From: Actinernus sp. WN-2022
Lineage: Eukaryota > Cnidaria > Anthozoa > Actiniaria > Actinernidae
NCBI GenBank assembly: GCA_030867875.1
Contig: JAOWCC010000936.1
Coordinates: 74,123,032 to 74,187,031 of the forward strand
DNA length: 64,000 nucleotides
Direction: 5' to 3'
The notes beneath the pieces were generated by a model. It worked only from the letters and a program-made list of their open reading frames with translations, ran no database searches and was not told the DNA's origin. Made by a program: the position numbers and the translations under genes. Of the stretch, positions 28,132-39,589 are shown piece by piece. Position 1 is the first letter of the stretch, and each line of letters begins with the position of its first letter.

Positions 28132-28569
28132 CTAAGCGTCCTTCTCGTTCCTCAAGGCAGCCAACACCTCGTTGAGCGCATGGTTGAGAGACTCTCCAAG
28201 ACCTTCCACTGGTTCCAGCACTCTTGATTCAGCGGGCAATGCTACCTCCGGTTCCACCATGTTTGGCTCCTCCTTTCTTGGATCCTCTAGCTTCTTGCTG
28301 GACTTCTTAGCGCGTCTTATATAGACACCGGAAGACTTCACCTTGATGGTGAGACGGTCACATCCTGAGCAAAGCTCGTAATCAGTACGACATCCTTTAC
28401 CGCACTTCGAGCATGGTACGTATGGGGCACAGCCTTTTGAGATTTGGTAGTTATGCTGGGAACAGAACTTCGTTGTCTTCGAAATCTTCTTTGGACATTT
28501 TGAGTCCTTCCCTCTCATCAACCAATCACAAGTTATTGCGGCGTCTACATTTGAGTTCTTCTTCGACAT
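28132..28569 (-). CDS. Cysteine-rich putative zinc-binding protein, 145 aa
   Basis: The N-terminal half has paired cysteines and histidine consistent with metal binding: CDW, CPKK, CSQH, then CSKCGKGC and CSGC (residues ~14-71). The C-terminal half is basic, then acidic and low-complexity, ending in a short helix. No family was recognised. It lies between the TFIIB-like factor and the F-box/ankyrin gene, so a regulatory or nucleic-acid-binding role is plausible. Confidence 0.65.
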   Translation of the reverse strand: MSKKNSNVDAAITCDWLMRGKDSKCPKKISKTTKFCSQHNYQISKGCAPYVPCSKCGKGCRTDYELCSGCDRLTIKVKSSGVYIRRAKKSSKKLEDPRKEEPNMVEPEVALPAESRVLEPVEGLGESLNHALNEVLAALRNEKDA

Positions 28570-28746
28570 GTTCGATCTGTATGGTGTTAATGCGTACTAA
28601 GATAACAACGTAAGCTAGTATTGTGGAATAAAGAATATATACTAATACCATTTAGTGGTAATATACAGTATAATAATCATTCCTTTAACATATACTTCAA
28701 GTTTGGATTTCTTAGGTGCGCGAATATCTAGTGACACTTTGACTTC
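28570..28746. promoter_or_regulatory. Intergenic region with TIR-derived repeat
   Basis: At 28688-28742 the sequence CTAGTGACACTTTGA and the preceding ~30 bp closely follow the TIR segment at 29470-29522. At 28637-28664 there is a small inverted repeat (ACTAATACCA...TGGTAATAT). Thus the F-box/ankyrin gene has related repeats on both sides. Confidence 0.6.
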
Positions 28747-29424
28747 CTACGTGGCAGAATGAGCATCCATGTAGTTGCGTAGTACAACCCTTTCGTCCTC
28801 TGTGAGCTGGGAGTACTGCCACTTAACGAACCATTTAGCGGTATCAAGATGACCATTGTTACAGGCGTATTCTATAGCAAGATCAATGCATTCATACTCT
28901 AGGGTTATCTGAAAACGTCGCATGAGCCACTTAACGTTATTAAGATGACCATTCCTACTGGCACCTAATATAGCAAAACTGACGACCTTATCCTCTTTGG
29001 TGAACTGGAAGTGCTTAATGAGCCGCTTAGCGATACCAAGATGACCATGCTCAAGGGCAGCGCGTAGAACGTGATTGGCGTGTCTATCCATCATATCGAA
29101 ACGTAAGTGCTTGATGAGCCACTTAACAGCATTAAGATCACCATATTCGCTGGCGTAGAGAAGAGAAAAGCTATCGTCGATGGGGCTTGCGGAAATACCG
29201 AAAGTTCGAGCCAATTCGTCTCGATCGTCGTCACTATGAGTAGACCTCAAACCAAAGCATAGTGCTAGTTTACGGAACACTTGGTCTACGTTTTTGTAGC
29301 GCGCAAGAGATGCGGCATCGTTTAGGCGTTTCGATGTCCTTGAGAGGCTTGCGAATGACCAAGGATCTGCATGCTCTACGATCTTAGTCAGAATTTCTAG
29401 AGGGAGGCACGATATATAATCCAT
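28747..29424 (-). CDS. F-box plus ankyrin-repeat protein
   Basis: A 225-aa protein. Residues ~5-45 match an F-box (LPLEILTKIVEHADPWSFAS, then SRTSKRLND). The rest is about four ankyrin-like units with the recurring pattern A..GHL..(V/A)KWL (about 88-110, 120-145, 150-180, 185-210). F-box plus ankyrin proteins of large DNA viruses recruit host SCF ubiquitin ligases to chosen substrates, so host-protein degradation is the likely role; this is inferred from architecture. Its promoter lies inside the right TIR (ATATAGTTATATCGA, 15 bp from the ATG), making it the outermost gene and probably early. Confidence 0.8.
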   Translation of the reverse strand: MDYISCLPLEILTKIVEHADPWSFASLSRTSKRLNDAASLARYKNVDQVFRKLALCFGLRSTHSDDDRDELARTFGISASPIDDSFSLLYASEYGDLNAVKWLIKHLRFDMMDRHANHVLRAALEHGHLGIAKRLIKHFQFTKEDKVVSFAILGASRNGHLNNVKWLMRRFQITLEYECIDLAIEYACNNGHLDTAKWFVKWQYSQLTEDERVVLRNYMDAHSAT

Positions 29425-29435
29425 AGTGGAAGAGA

Positions 29436-29770
29436 TCGATATAACTATATGTAATCATATCTCTAATAGGATTATCAAGTTGGATTTTACGTACAAGAAT
29501 GTCTAGTGACACTTTGAATGACCCTTAGTTACCCCATAGTAGTATAGTCGGCGTCAGTTAAATACAACTTTTTCTTGTGCAACAAAACTCAAAAGGTTGT
29601 GAATGTTATGGACGCCTTTTTTCTTGCACAAGGGGCGTTATGAAGTGGATTTCTGAATTCACTTTATGACGCCCCTTGTGCAAGAAAACAAGGCGTCCAT
29701 AACATTCACAACCTTTTGAGTTTTGTTGTACAAGAAAAAGTGGTATTTAACTGACGCCGACTATACTACT
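29436..29770 (-). repeat. Right terminal inverted repeat with nested palindrome
   Basis: Reverse complement of the left TIR. The palindrome occupies 29538-29770. Two differences from the left TIR were seen: one near the centre of the palindrome and one (GTGCAAC against GTACAAC) in the inner arm. The inner end carries the F-box gene promoter. Confidence 0.95.
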
Positions 29771-29775
29771 CGAAT
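29771..29775. repeat. Target-site duplication CGAAT (right)
   Basis: Right-hand copy of the CGAAT duplication. It is followed by GAAATGTATAATTAG, which continues the interrupted Penelope-like remnant and its flank exactly as at the empty site. Confidence 0.9.
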
Positions 29776-29799
29776 GAAATGTATAATTAGTTTGGCCGT

Positions 29800-30300
29800 C
29801 AGTGGCGTAGCGAGCCCGTAGGCCCGGGCCTACAAATTGTTCATCCCACCTGTCATATTTTTAAAATGTATGAGAAAAAAACAATTTCTTGAAATTCTTT
29901 CACGTTCGTAATAAAAAAAGAAATGCAATTTATCAACGTATGCCTTTCTTAGGATTATAAAAATTGCAACCACTCTGTCAGGATGAGATTATGGAATTCG
30001 CCGCGCATTGAAGCAAGGGAAAACTCAGGAGCCCGCAGGCTATGGAAGTCTTACAGCCCACAACGGAGTTCCCAAATATTTCAAGTGCTTTCACGACGCT
30101 CCTTACCCTGCCAATCACCACAGCCACTGCAGAGAGGTCTTTCGAATTCAGTGCGCTGAGAAGACTTAAGACCTACCGTTAGGTCAACAATGAAAGAAGA
30201 TCGCCTTAGTGGACTTGCGCTAATGCCCATTCATAAACAAGATGTATCTTTGAATTCTGAGGACATCGTTGACAATTTTGCAGCGTCTGGAAGCAAGAGG
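29800..30300 (+). pseudogene. hAT transposon remnant with dimerisation domain
   Basis: The block starts CAGTGGCGTAGCGAGCC, a hAT-type end. At about 30086-30180 a plus-strand frame reads TTATAERSFEFSALRRLKT, the conserved C-terminal dimerisation region of hAT transposases, followed by in-frame stops. The inverted copy of this region at 52246-52690 carries the same remnant. There is no full transposase. Confidence 0.65.
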
Positions 30301-30499
30301 ATGGAGCTCCTTTTTTAGGCTGGCCAATAGTTCCACTTTTGGAACAGAAAAGGTTACCATTTTAATCCCTTAGTCCCGATCTCACTCTAGTAAAACGGCG
30401 ACAGTTTTATGAGCTTTTAATTTCATGTGAATCAAGGCTCTTCCGTTTGAGATGTTCGATATGTCTGTAGCATACGGATTACTGGAATATAGAACATTT

Positions 30500-31383
30500 T
30501 GGCTTTAAGGTAAACTTCAGAATTTATATCGACTAAACAAACATTTTTCGAGTCTCATGCAGGAATGCAGGAAATTGCGTTTTAGAGGGTAAAATAAATA
30601 AAAAATCGGGGGGAGGGGGAGAGGCATGCCTCCGTATCGGAGGCGCCGTATGGTGCAAAATTCAAACTTTCTCTCGCAAACATGCTGAAATACCCACACA
30701 TTAACTGAAATTTGTAAACGATAAAAATGTATTCTCGTATACAAACTGAAACGCACATACGATAACTGAAATCCGTAAATGTTCAAAACATTCTCTTTTA
30801 TACGTGGTGAAACGCACATACTGTAACTAAAATCCCTAAAGGAGAGCCTGAGATTCACGTTCTGTCTATTAAAACGTGTAAGACAATATTGAAATAAAAA
30901 TATATTAACTGAAAATCATTACCATTGTGTTGAGATTGTTACACACACTGTTGAAATACGGGCTACACACACTGAGAATTACAGTCTATGTAAATGATTT
31001 TCAGTATAGCTTAAACAAGATCTCAATAGAATTATGAGATTCTCACTTCATGCCGACTACACATTCCAGGGTATTTTCGTATACTTTCTTTTACAGTTCT
31101 CAGTACACTTGTGAAGACATCTCAGTTTGTCCATATGTGAATTCTCAGCACACTTCACGTACAAATCTCAGTGTCACACTACTTCATGTAAGTTCACAAA
31201 TATGCGACCCAGAATCTCAGTATGTTCGTGTGGAAATCTCAGTGTGGAAAAAGTTCACGCAGCTACTCCATGTAAGGTCGCTACTTAGGGTCAGAACAAC
31301 AGGCTAGGCTACTCGGCAAAACGAAACATGGCGTCTAATCTTCTAAATAGAAACGGGTTGATGAACTGGACGTTTTTTACTCC
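30500..31383. repeat. Subterminal repeat block and end of segment B
   Basis: Around 30650-30855 is the same ~70-bp repeat block as at 9335-9540. Around 31050-31260 a second set of short repeats carries the phrase ATCTCAGT about every 40-50 bp. The sequence from about 30950 to 31383 is the reverse complement of 50911-51348. No gene. Confidence 0.5.
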
Positions 31384-31779
31384 AAAGTAACTGAAGCACG
31401 CTGTTCTCAACGCTGCATTTCTCTCCGTGTTTTCCTGCACGCACCTCCAATTGCATGCTGGGTAATGGACAAAAATCGACAAGGGGTCCCCCCCTCTGGG
31501 ACTCCTGTAGGATTTTTTTTACAAGTCTTTTACCCCTACAACCAACAGCGGTGGTTTGGACTCGAGCCGTTGCTTTAAAGTGACAAAAACACATCCTAAT
31601 AGGTTGAGCAGGGGAAAAATAAACCAACTGCAGAATTTCAAGGGTTTCAGTGAAGAATTATTTCATGTGTCTGAAAGCAGAAACAACAGAAAAACCCTGT
31701 GAAATCCCTCACAAGGCCTACTAAAAGCAAACCAAGTACTTTTCAAACGACCTCAGACTTAATGATGTCCTCTAGCTCT
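31384..31779. other. Sequence unique to the first half, no gene
   Basis: This ~400-bp stretch lies between segments B and C and has no match in the second half, where the inverted B joins C directly. I see no coding or RNA signal. It marks the inversion breakpoint. Confidence 0.5.
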
Positions 31780-34420
31780 CCTACAGTGGCTTATTTGTAC
31801 AAAATTAGAGCACATTTGGTTGGAAATCCTACAGAAGAAAGCATACTTACCGCCGACGAGTCCATAGAGTTCTGCCGAATGGCATCATGGGGAAAGTTTG
31901 AGCCCTTGGTTTAAAAAGTCAGCAGTATTTAACTACTACACCCCCATCCTAAAATTAGGATGGGGGTGTACCACTGAGCCCTTGAAACCCTTGCCCTTTT
32001 CCAGACCAAGAAATTGTATTTTGCAACCCTGTTCCAGACAATATGGCAAAAAAGTTACCTTGTTCCAGACTAGAAACAACAAAAACATACCCTGTTCCAG
32101 GCAAAATGGCAAAAACATATCCTGTTCCAGACCAGCGCCTGACATGATACGCACGAGACGTTGTGCTCCACTTGAATCACAAACAGATAAATGGACTCTG
32201 TTTGCAGCGGCAAGGAAACGTCAATAACTAGGCCCTGTTCCAGACCAAAACTGATTTATATACCCTGTTCCAGACTAAGAATTGTCAAAAACAATACCCT
32301 GTCGAGTGGCACATACCTGTATAGCCTATAAATGGGAGTACCCCCTCGCCCCCTGGAATAAAATAGTTAACATACAATGTTTTCTTGTGGTATGCCATGA
32401 ATATTGCACTCGTGACGATTTTTCTTTGTATATGTAAACACATGCCTAAAGGCTTGTGTATACTGGAAAAAAAGTTACTACCAGTAGCATTTCACGATTA
32501 GTATGTAATATATAGTCTGTGTGTCTGTAACAAGCTAAAAATATTCAACACAAAGTTGGCAATCTCTTTTGATTTTTTGTATTCAAAGTGAAAACAACAA
32601 TATAGATGATATTGATCACTAATTTCTTAGTCTAATTTGTTCAGAAACCCATTTAGGTTTTGTGCTGTAAGGGGATACCTGAATACCATAGTTTTATCTT
32701 TCAAACACACAGGTTAGCCTCCTCCGCAGGCAACTCCTAAATAATAAGAAATTTGCCTAAATTATGGGAGTTGCCTGCGGAGGAGGCTACACACAGGTAT
32801 GGCATTAGACTTTCGGCCATCCGATCAGCCTTGCAGTCTTCATAATACAAGTCGACCTTCAAAGTGTCCCAATCTACACAAAATAATCTTAGTAAAAAAA
32901 TTGTAGGAGGTGACACTCTTCAAGCAGACAATTCCATTTATCTGCATATATACCACAGTGGTGAATCTGAAGGTGCTGACTATTTATTGTCAATTTCTTG
33001 GCAAAGTCCATACTTCCTCTTATTGAAGAAAACAATGCATGCACTTTTCCTGAAACAAATAGAAGAATGGTACAATAATGTTGTTTGTTGAAAGAAAAAT
33101 AGGAAAGCAACCTCAAATATGACATGACTACTGGACTGGTAGAGGGTTCAATTTAAACTACCACAATGTAAAAGGTGGACAAAGTGGGGAAAGGGGGGTG
33201 GCTATATTAAAAATTCCCATAAAGGCTATTTATAGTATTAGGACAACATAAAAATGGACAGATTGTGCTAATTAAAACAAGTTGCCTTATTTAGCTTACC
33301 TTATTTTTACATTTGCTTCTGTCTTTTGATACATTTGGCAAAACTTTATACAAGCACAGTGCCGTTCCTCGGCACTGCACTTGGCTTTGTTATTATGGGT
33401 TCTTGGTTAGTAAAAGGAAAAAGTAAACACTGACGATGACCAGTGACCGAATCAAGAGAAAGAGTAAATTAAACTTTCATTTCTCCGGCCTGATCACTGC
33501 TCACAGATGTTTACTTCGCCTGCAACAATGGAACCGTAAACACTCTAACTATGTTGTTAACCTTCTATCAACACTCGATTGATAACGAAGAGTTCATTTC
33601 CGTGTTTTGCAGACATACAAACAATTGACAAAGGCGAGTAGAAAGACGATTTTGTACTTCGCATTTGATCGATCGGCAAGCCGAGGGAATCGCGCGCGTG
33701 GCGAAAACAATAGAAGCCTCGGTTTCATGAAAATCAAAACAAAAACAGGCGCGTAAAGCGTAATGGTCCGTCCTGGGTCTTTAAAATGATGAAAATGTTT
33801 TTTGCTCTTGTGATTTTATCCGCCTTTGTGGCAGGTAAGTATCACTTAATCAAACGAGAAAATCATTTCTTAACTCGGTGGTTTAAAAATCCGTTTATAT
33901 ATATCTGGACTTCCATGCTTATCGGTTATTTAAACGTCGTACAGTTCATGTTTTATACTACTGTTATATTCTATGACGCTCGGCTTACCATGATATCAGG
34001 TAAATTAGTCTTTCATTAACGATTCACGTTATAATAACACTGAATGCAGTTATTATCTTTATTCAACAGGAACTCTCTCCGAAAGATCAGGTGGGTCAGT
34101 GTGTAGCCTGCGTAGCAAGCGTTTCAGTGTTTTTTTTCGGAGCGTAGGAAGACTTTTTCGCTATTTGGCCGCGCGAAAAATGGGTGTGATAATCAAAGCA
34201 TTGATTTTTATCCGTTGTTGTCTTAAAGGAGCAGTGTCACGATTAGTATTCATGCCCAAAGTTTTGAAAATGTGTCAGACGGAAAAGAAATCAAAAGATG
34301 TGACAGAAGTAGAAGTCCGTGAGTAATCCGCTTGCATCGGCGTATTTGCACGATATCTCGAGCCGAAATTGCTTTAAAACTATACTTTAGTATTATATGG
34401 TTAGGTTTGATGTAATGTTT
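31780..34420. repeat. Segment C of the duplication
   Basis: It matches 56713-63470 directly, apart from a 3.9-kb retrotransposon and a ~340-bp G-rich MITE present only in the second copy. It includes a CCCTGTTCCAGAC repeat cluster (31975-32290), a small hairpin (about 32714-32791) and the first two exons of secreted-protein copy 2. No other gene was recognised between 31780 and 33785. Confidence 0.85.
31975..32290. repeat. Cluster of CCCTGTTCCAGAC repeats
   Basis: The phrase CCTGTTCCAGAC or a close variant occurs about eight times at 25-50-bp intervals with AATATGGCAAAA-like spacers. A short inverted pair (CACCCCCATCCTAA and complement) stands at the left edge, so this may be a small transposon with internal repeats. 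Copy at 56930-57250. Confidence 0.6.
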
Positions 34421-34624
34421 TTATAAAGCAGCATTTTATTTATTTCAATCGAAAGGAAAATTTGCAGCGGCGCGTGACATAGCGTGATTTTGCCATTGTC
34501 TATAACAACCAATCAGAATCGTGACACTCTATGGATATACTGGCTGAGTCATGTTTCCAGTTTACTGTAAAAGATGTTTAACTACCTAAGTGTTGATCCG
34601 CCGAGGTATGCTAACCGCCGTGGG

Positions 34625-35515
34625 CAATCAATCAATCAATCAATCAATAACTTTATTTAGGCACGCTAGCCTCTACAACTTGTAGCTGATTTCCATGAAG
34701 GGCGTGAACAATACAATTAATTAAAACTATAATACAAAAGTCGATGACTACTTAAATGTGCTAAAAACACATATAATGCATAAATATATATAAAGGTATT
34801 TAAGATGTGTTAAAAACACATGATACGTATTTACAATAATATGACATTATAATGTACTATAATGTCAACTGCTGATTTAATGGTAGCGTTACTAATTGTT
34901 TAAAAGTTTAAAAGTACGGAAGGAAAGGAATGATGCATGCTAACGGTTAATGGAGGAAGAAATGAGATTGCAGAAGGAATTAAACGATTCGCAGTCCCTT
35001 ACTTCAGTTGGCAAAGTATTCCATGACTTTGCGCCATTGTAACTCCAGCTTTTCTTTAAGAATTCGGTTCTTGGACGAGGCATGACTAGCTTACTAGAAG
35101 ATCCTCTCAAGTTATAACTGCTAGTTTGATTAAATTTTTGAAATAAATGACACAGCCTCGAAGGTGCTAAACCATGGAGTATCTTGAACATAAGTTTTGC
35201 CTTCATTTGAGCTCTATGCTCCTGTAATGTCAACCACCCAAGAGCATTTAGGGACGCTTCAGACTGTCCGGCTTCGTTACTGCGTTTCATTATAACTCTG
35301 GCGGCTCTATTTTGTAGTTTTTGAAGACGATCCGAAAGGACACTTCCTATCGAGTCCCACACTACACTACAGTAGTCGAAATGCGGCCTAACCAATGCAT
35401 TATATACTAATATCAATGTTTCGTGATCTACAAACTGTCTTAACCTTTTTATAGCACCAATACCCGATGAGATTTTCTTAGCTATATAATCAATATGACT
35501 TATAATCAATACGAC
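34625..35515 (-). mobile_element. CR1/L2-like retrotransposon 3' fragment
   Basis: The minus-strand frame 34940-35509 encodes the C-terminal region after the RT (DYCSVVWDS, RAARVIM, YNLRGSSS), related to but distinct from the element at 3621-6130. The 3' end is a (CAAT)n tail at 34625-34650. GGGCAA flanks both sides, a probable target duplication. It is strongly 5'-truncated. Confidence 0.8.
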
Positions 35516-35867
35516 AATAGGGCAAGCGAGATGCAGTTGACGTTTCGAGCGCTAGCCGGCGTAGAGCGTTTAGATTTTAGTGTCCATAATTAGCATTATA
35601 TACTAGTAAATACATTATTCGTATTCCTTTATATAGCGCAAATTTTAAATGGGTATATTCAAATGCTTTCACAAGTGAGGACGTGGGATACGGACTGTTA
35701 TTGTGGCGCAATGTGCTGCCGTGCAGTTTATAATCATGAATGATTGTTAGTACCTCAGAATGTATCGTGTATTGTGAAATAATCTTCTACTCTTTCTTGA
35801 AACAACACAATACAACAGGGTTCTTTTCACATCCTAGACCAACAACTTATACGTCCCTACCCAATTA

Positions 35868-36512
35868 AGATTCTACAGGAGCTTGCAATGAAGCTATTCT
35901 TTCAAAAAGCTATTCTGCAGAGGTATTTACCCTGGGAATTTTTCTGACATAAAATAGATCCTGGGAGCATTCGAAAAATACATCGCTCGCCCATTGGCGA
36001 TTTCCGGTTGCAAAACATTAACAGTCCTGGGATCCTTAAAATTTGGAATTTGGAAATTTAATAAGATTTCACAGGGTCGGCTCACAATTGCTTTTGACTC
36101 CTAGGAATACAATAGAAATAATATGCCTCGACTCCTGGGAATGGTAAAAAAAGTACCTTGACTCCTGGGAGCGACTAACATGCCAGGAACATGTTTTGAC
36201 TCCTGGAAGTTGAGCCTGGTTTTTTTAGCATGCAAGGCCGAATATTCCCTGACCCACCCTGGGATTTGTTTTTTTTTGGCTAGGAAATTTTAACTTTCCT
36301 GGGAATCTGTGACTACTTCTTCCGAGCTGGGAAAAATACACATAAACCCCATTACCTGGGAAAGTGTCTTCCAATATTTTCATCCTGGTTAAACAGAATA
36401 GCTTTTTATTTGCCAGCGGTTTTTAATATCGTCTAATTTGAAAGATAACTGTACGAAATTATCACTACTGCAGTTATTCCAGTTGTTTGAACAATTTTCC
36501 CATTGCAAGCTC
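35868..36512. mobile_element. ~640-bp insertion with inverted ends and CCTGGGA motifs
   Basis: This block is absent from the equivalent places near 7022 and 48755. Its ends carry GAGCTTGCAATG and the complement CATTGCAAGCTC. The phrase TGACTCCTGGGA recurs several times inside. Probably a non-autonomous DNA transposon; no coding potential. Confidence 0.6.
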
Positions 36513-36895
36513 TCGATTCTAACCCCCTCCCGCACTCTAGACCATGCTCTACCAACTGAGCTAACCAGTGACACAATTTAATAAAGTTTCTATCTATCTA
36601 GCGAAAAACAACTGCCGGGAGGAAGGGCTCACGCTCGAACATCAGCTGCATCTCGTTTCCCACAATTACTATCACATGCCATTATTAACTGTCAATAACT
36701 GACTCGTTTGCTGTCAAAATTGACTCAGTAGACTGCAAAGATGAACGAAGTGACTACAAATGGATTTCTAAGAACATGTCGGGACAGGTTCTGAAAAGAT
36801 ACTGCAGGCATCATAGGCAGGACCCTGGCGTCAGATTGTGTCGTAGGACATGTGGGTTTTGTAAAGTCAAAATGGCAGCCAAAAATACAAATTAA

Positions 36896-38660
36896 GAAAA
36901 GAGAAAATAAACCACCATTAGAGTGCCGTGAAATAGATACGTCGTGAACAAATAGTCACTATACTGTTTCCTGTTGTTTTCATTTGACTGATTAGATGTT
37001 GACTATCATAGATCTTCTTTCACTGCCGGTTTAAGTAAAATCACAGCTGTATTCTAAGTTACGATGGGTGACTTGTTCCTGTAAAAACTAGTTTTGATCT
37101 GCGTCGGCGGGGAAGATAAAATGACCAACTAAAAGTCGATTAAAGTCATTCATTTAATTTCATAATTCGCGTATTCATTCCTATACTGACTTAGATCAGC
37201 ATTTTTCATTACTTTATTCATCGACACTCTTTAATGTATTGCGGCTATTAGCACGGTTGGCGCAATTTTCTTTGATCCTAATTCACTCTTTTCACCTGGT
37301 TAAAACGAGGCTAACCTGGCAAAAACAAAGGATTGCCTCGCTTTGAATCCAAGGTGGCCCCCAGATGAAAAGAGTGAATTGATCCGAGTATATGCTTCCT
37401 CAGTGGTAATCATGCACTCAACACTACATAAACTGTTTCCCCACCCACAGTTCCCTCTTTTGCTCTGACGAAGGGCTAGCGCTCGAAACGTCAGCTGCTA
37501 CTCGCTCCCCACGGCGGTTAGCATACCTTAATCGACTTTAAGTTGATCATATCAGTGTCTATTCTAAGTTAACCAAGCTTGGCCGATACGAAGGCTAATG
37601 CTGAAGTTAACCAAATTGTCCTTGGATTGAAATGCTTACTGCTACTGTTTAGCTTGGATCGGCTAAGCAAATAGAGATGGTTTGATTACCGTAAGCTTTT
37701 GGAAATATAGTAAACCTTTTGAATTACAGATCAAGGCTGTCGGCAATACTTTATAGTTGATAGCGCATGCGTATTATATTTTATTTTTCCAATCCGGAAT
37801 CCACTGAAATCGCGCGCTCTGATTGGCTGGCGGACCCGGGGTCTGGATTTTTCTCATCCTGACTAATTCCAAAGTTATTCAAAATCAAAGTTTTTGACGT
37901 GATTCGTACGTCAACGTACCTTAGAAATGTACGGCGTTGCATTGAAAGCCTTTCAGCAGAAACGGGAAAACTGCAGAAAGTTGCCAGTGATTTGAGTGAA
38001 ACAAAGACTGACAAATGTATCCGCGCTTCTTGTGCGAGCCGGAGCGACTGGATATTAACGAAAGAAAGTACAATAAATTAATTGATATATATATCAAGGA
38101 AAGAGAACGGTGCAGGACTGTAGCCATGCCGTTTGAGAAATCCTTGAATTAACAGAATACATATCACACAGTACTCGTACTCAATATCACGGTCCTACTG
38201 ATTTTTCACTGATGTAGTAATAAAGATGGCTGACCACAATCCCTTGCGCATGCGAACTCTCACAAAATCCAAATAACAACAGCAACACATTTATTTGGTA
38301 CTCATAATTTACAAAGAATATTAATACCAATTAGAAATCCTTTATTCCCTTAAATAATATTGTCTTGGTAACAACACTTTAACCGGCTTGTTTTTAAGAT
38401 TCAAAACCTCTCTACCTTGAGTTTATAACGGATTTTTCGCGCGCAAAGTATTGTGGTTAAAGTACAGGCCCCATACTCAAGCATATTATGAGCAATTCCA
38501 ATGAAACACTCGCTATCTTTGTCATTTTTAAATGAAATACTCTAGATAACCATATGTCTTCCTTTTTTATTTTAATAGGTATTTTGGTGTTTTGAAGGTC
38601 ACGTGGCAGATAAAACAAAGAAATCAAAATGGTTCGGTCATACTGCCTTTTTAAGTAATG
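36896..38660. other. Diverged copies of A- and B-type sequence, no gene
   Basis: 36896-37676 follows the downstream part of segment A (7413-8960), including a one-arm relic of the fold-back MITE and a Penelope LTR fragment. From 37677 it switches to sequence matching segment B (53306-53900), split by a ~375-bp stretch at 37703-38080 that I do not recognise. This is an older duplicate than A/A'. Confidence 0.55.
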
Positions 38661-38661
38661 G

Positions 38662-39283
38662 GTTGTTTCTAAGGCTCCGTTTGGAATGGTCGATATTTTG
38701 CCATTAGAGGTCAGTGAGAAAATTGGGACAAATCAGGAGCCAGTACTAGGAGTGTCCATCTCACATACTTGGTCTGTGCCGAGTCAGCAGATTCCCAGAT
38801 CAGGTTATTTTTATAACACCCGAGGTGAATCAATCCCATACCCACGAGCGGAAGGCCGATAAAATGCATCTTTTTACCGCTGGCGAGGTTTTCACATTGT
38901 ATGCAATAATAATCTGTTCATAAATCATTAGGAAGCATTTGCCTCGACATTGTTGCATACAATTAGTTCACAAGGCTTGTATTGTGATCTTTTGCGGCAA
39001 CCTGATTTTAAATATTGCTGGTTTTCACTCAATCCCCAGAGATTCAAATGACAAAGGGCATGGCGGCCATGTTCGTGTCCCAACAAAAGAAGCTAACGAA
39101 GAATCTTGTTTAAGGGCACCAACACGTCAGTGCAAACCAGGAATTGCCTGATCTGGGAAGACGCTGGCTCACGAATACGCTGGCTCACGAATACGCTCCT
39201 GGTCTGAATGGCTCCTGGACAAATTGGTTCCAAGAACAGGTCACATCAGAGTCTACCATTCCAAACGGAGCATTAGAAATAAC
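38662..39283. mobile_element. MITE with ~28-bp TIRs
   Basis: The ends are GTTGTTTCTAAGGCTCCG and the complement of GTTATTTCTAATGCTCCG, extending through TTTGGAATGG. The ~620-bp interior has no transposase. Non-autonomous DNA transposon, superfamily not assigned. Confidence 0.7.
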
Positions 39284-39589
39284 CAGATGTGTAATCAGAT
39301 AAGTAAGAAATCGTTACTTTAAAATGCAGTGTAACCGGCCCATTTTGGGAGATTTTGTAATCACGTAGTTGGTCACGTGATAGGCATTTTAAAACAAAAT
39401 TTGTTCAAACGACTGAGATTAGTGATAACCACTACTTTGATAGAATTCGGGTAAACATAAGCCACTCTATTCGATAAAATAGATGTAGTTTCATGCACAA
39501 ACCATGTTAACATGCTTGACGGTTGACTCAGTTCCCACAGGAGTATAATACTCCTGGTTCCATTAACACTTTTTGTGCCCAAATAACAG

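Larger units (their letters stand above)
14054..29770. mobile_element. Complete Polinton/Maverick (adintovirus-like) endogenous virus, 15,717 bp
   Basis: The element has 335-bp terminal inverted repeats, a CGAAT target duplication, a protein-primed family B polymerase, a DD35E integrase, an A32/FtsK-type packaging ATPase and jelly-roll capsid candidates. This is the defining set of Polinton elements and adintoviruses. Fifteen intronless genes are tightly packed and none shows a frameshift or internal stop. I saw only two differences between the two TIRs, so integration is recent. No adenain-like protease, lytic helicase or envelope gene was recognised. It sits inside a Penelope-like remnant. 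Confidence 0.95.
33786..36895 (+). pseudogene. Secreted ShKT-domain gene, copy 2 (missing one cysteine)
   Basis: It has the same three-exon layout as copy 1: signal peptide 33786-33834 with GTAAGT donor, microexon 34070-34090, ShKT exon 36729-36895. Here the terminal exon has a proper CAG acceptor. The codon for the second ShKT cysteine is TAC (Tyr) instead of TGC, so one disulfide cannot form, and the microexon Lys codon is GAA. A codon is deleted near the end without losing frame. Its second intron contains a LINE fragment and a 630-bp insertion. It is either decaying or diverged; an alternative terminal exon with a chitin-binding domain lies downstream. Confidence 0.5.

Noticed and set aside
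14054..29770. Virophage or adenovirus identity for the element
   Set aside because: An rve-type integrase together with protein-primed polymerase, A32-like ATPase, TIRs and a 5-6-bp target duplication fits Polinton/adintovirus better. Adenoviruses do not encode an integrase.
31898..32227. 109-aa frame repeated at 56834-57163
   Set aside because: It translates the CCCTGTTCCAGAC repeat cluster, so the apparent conservation is that of a repeat.
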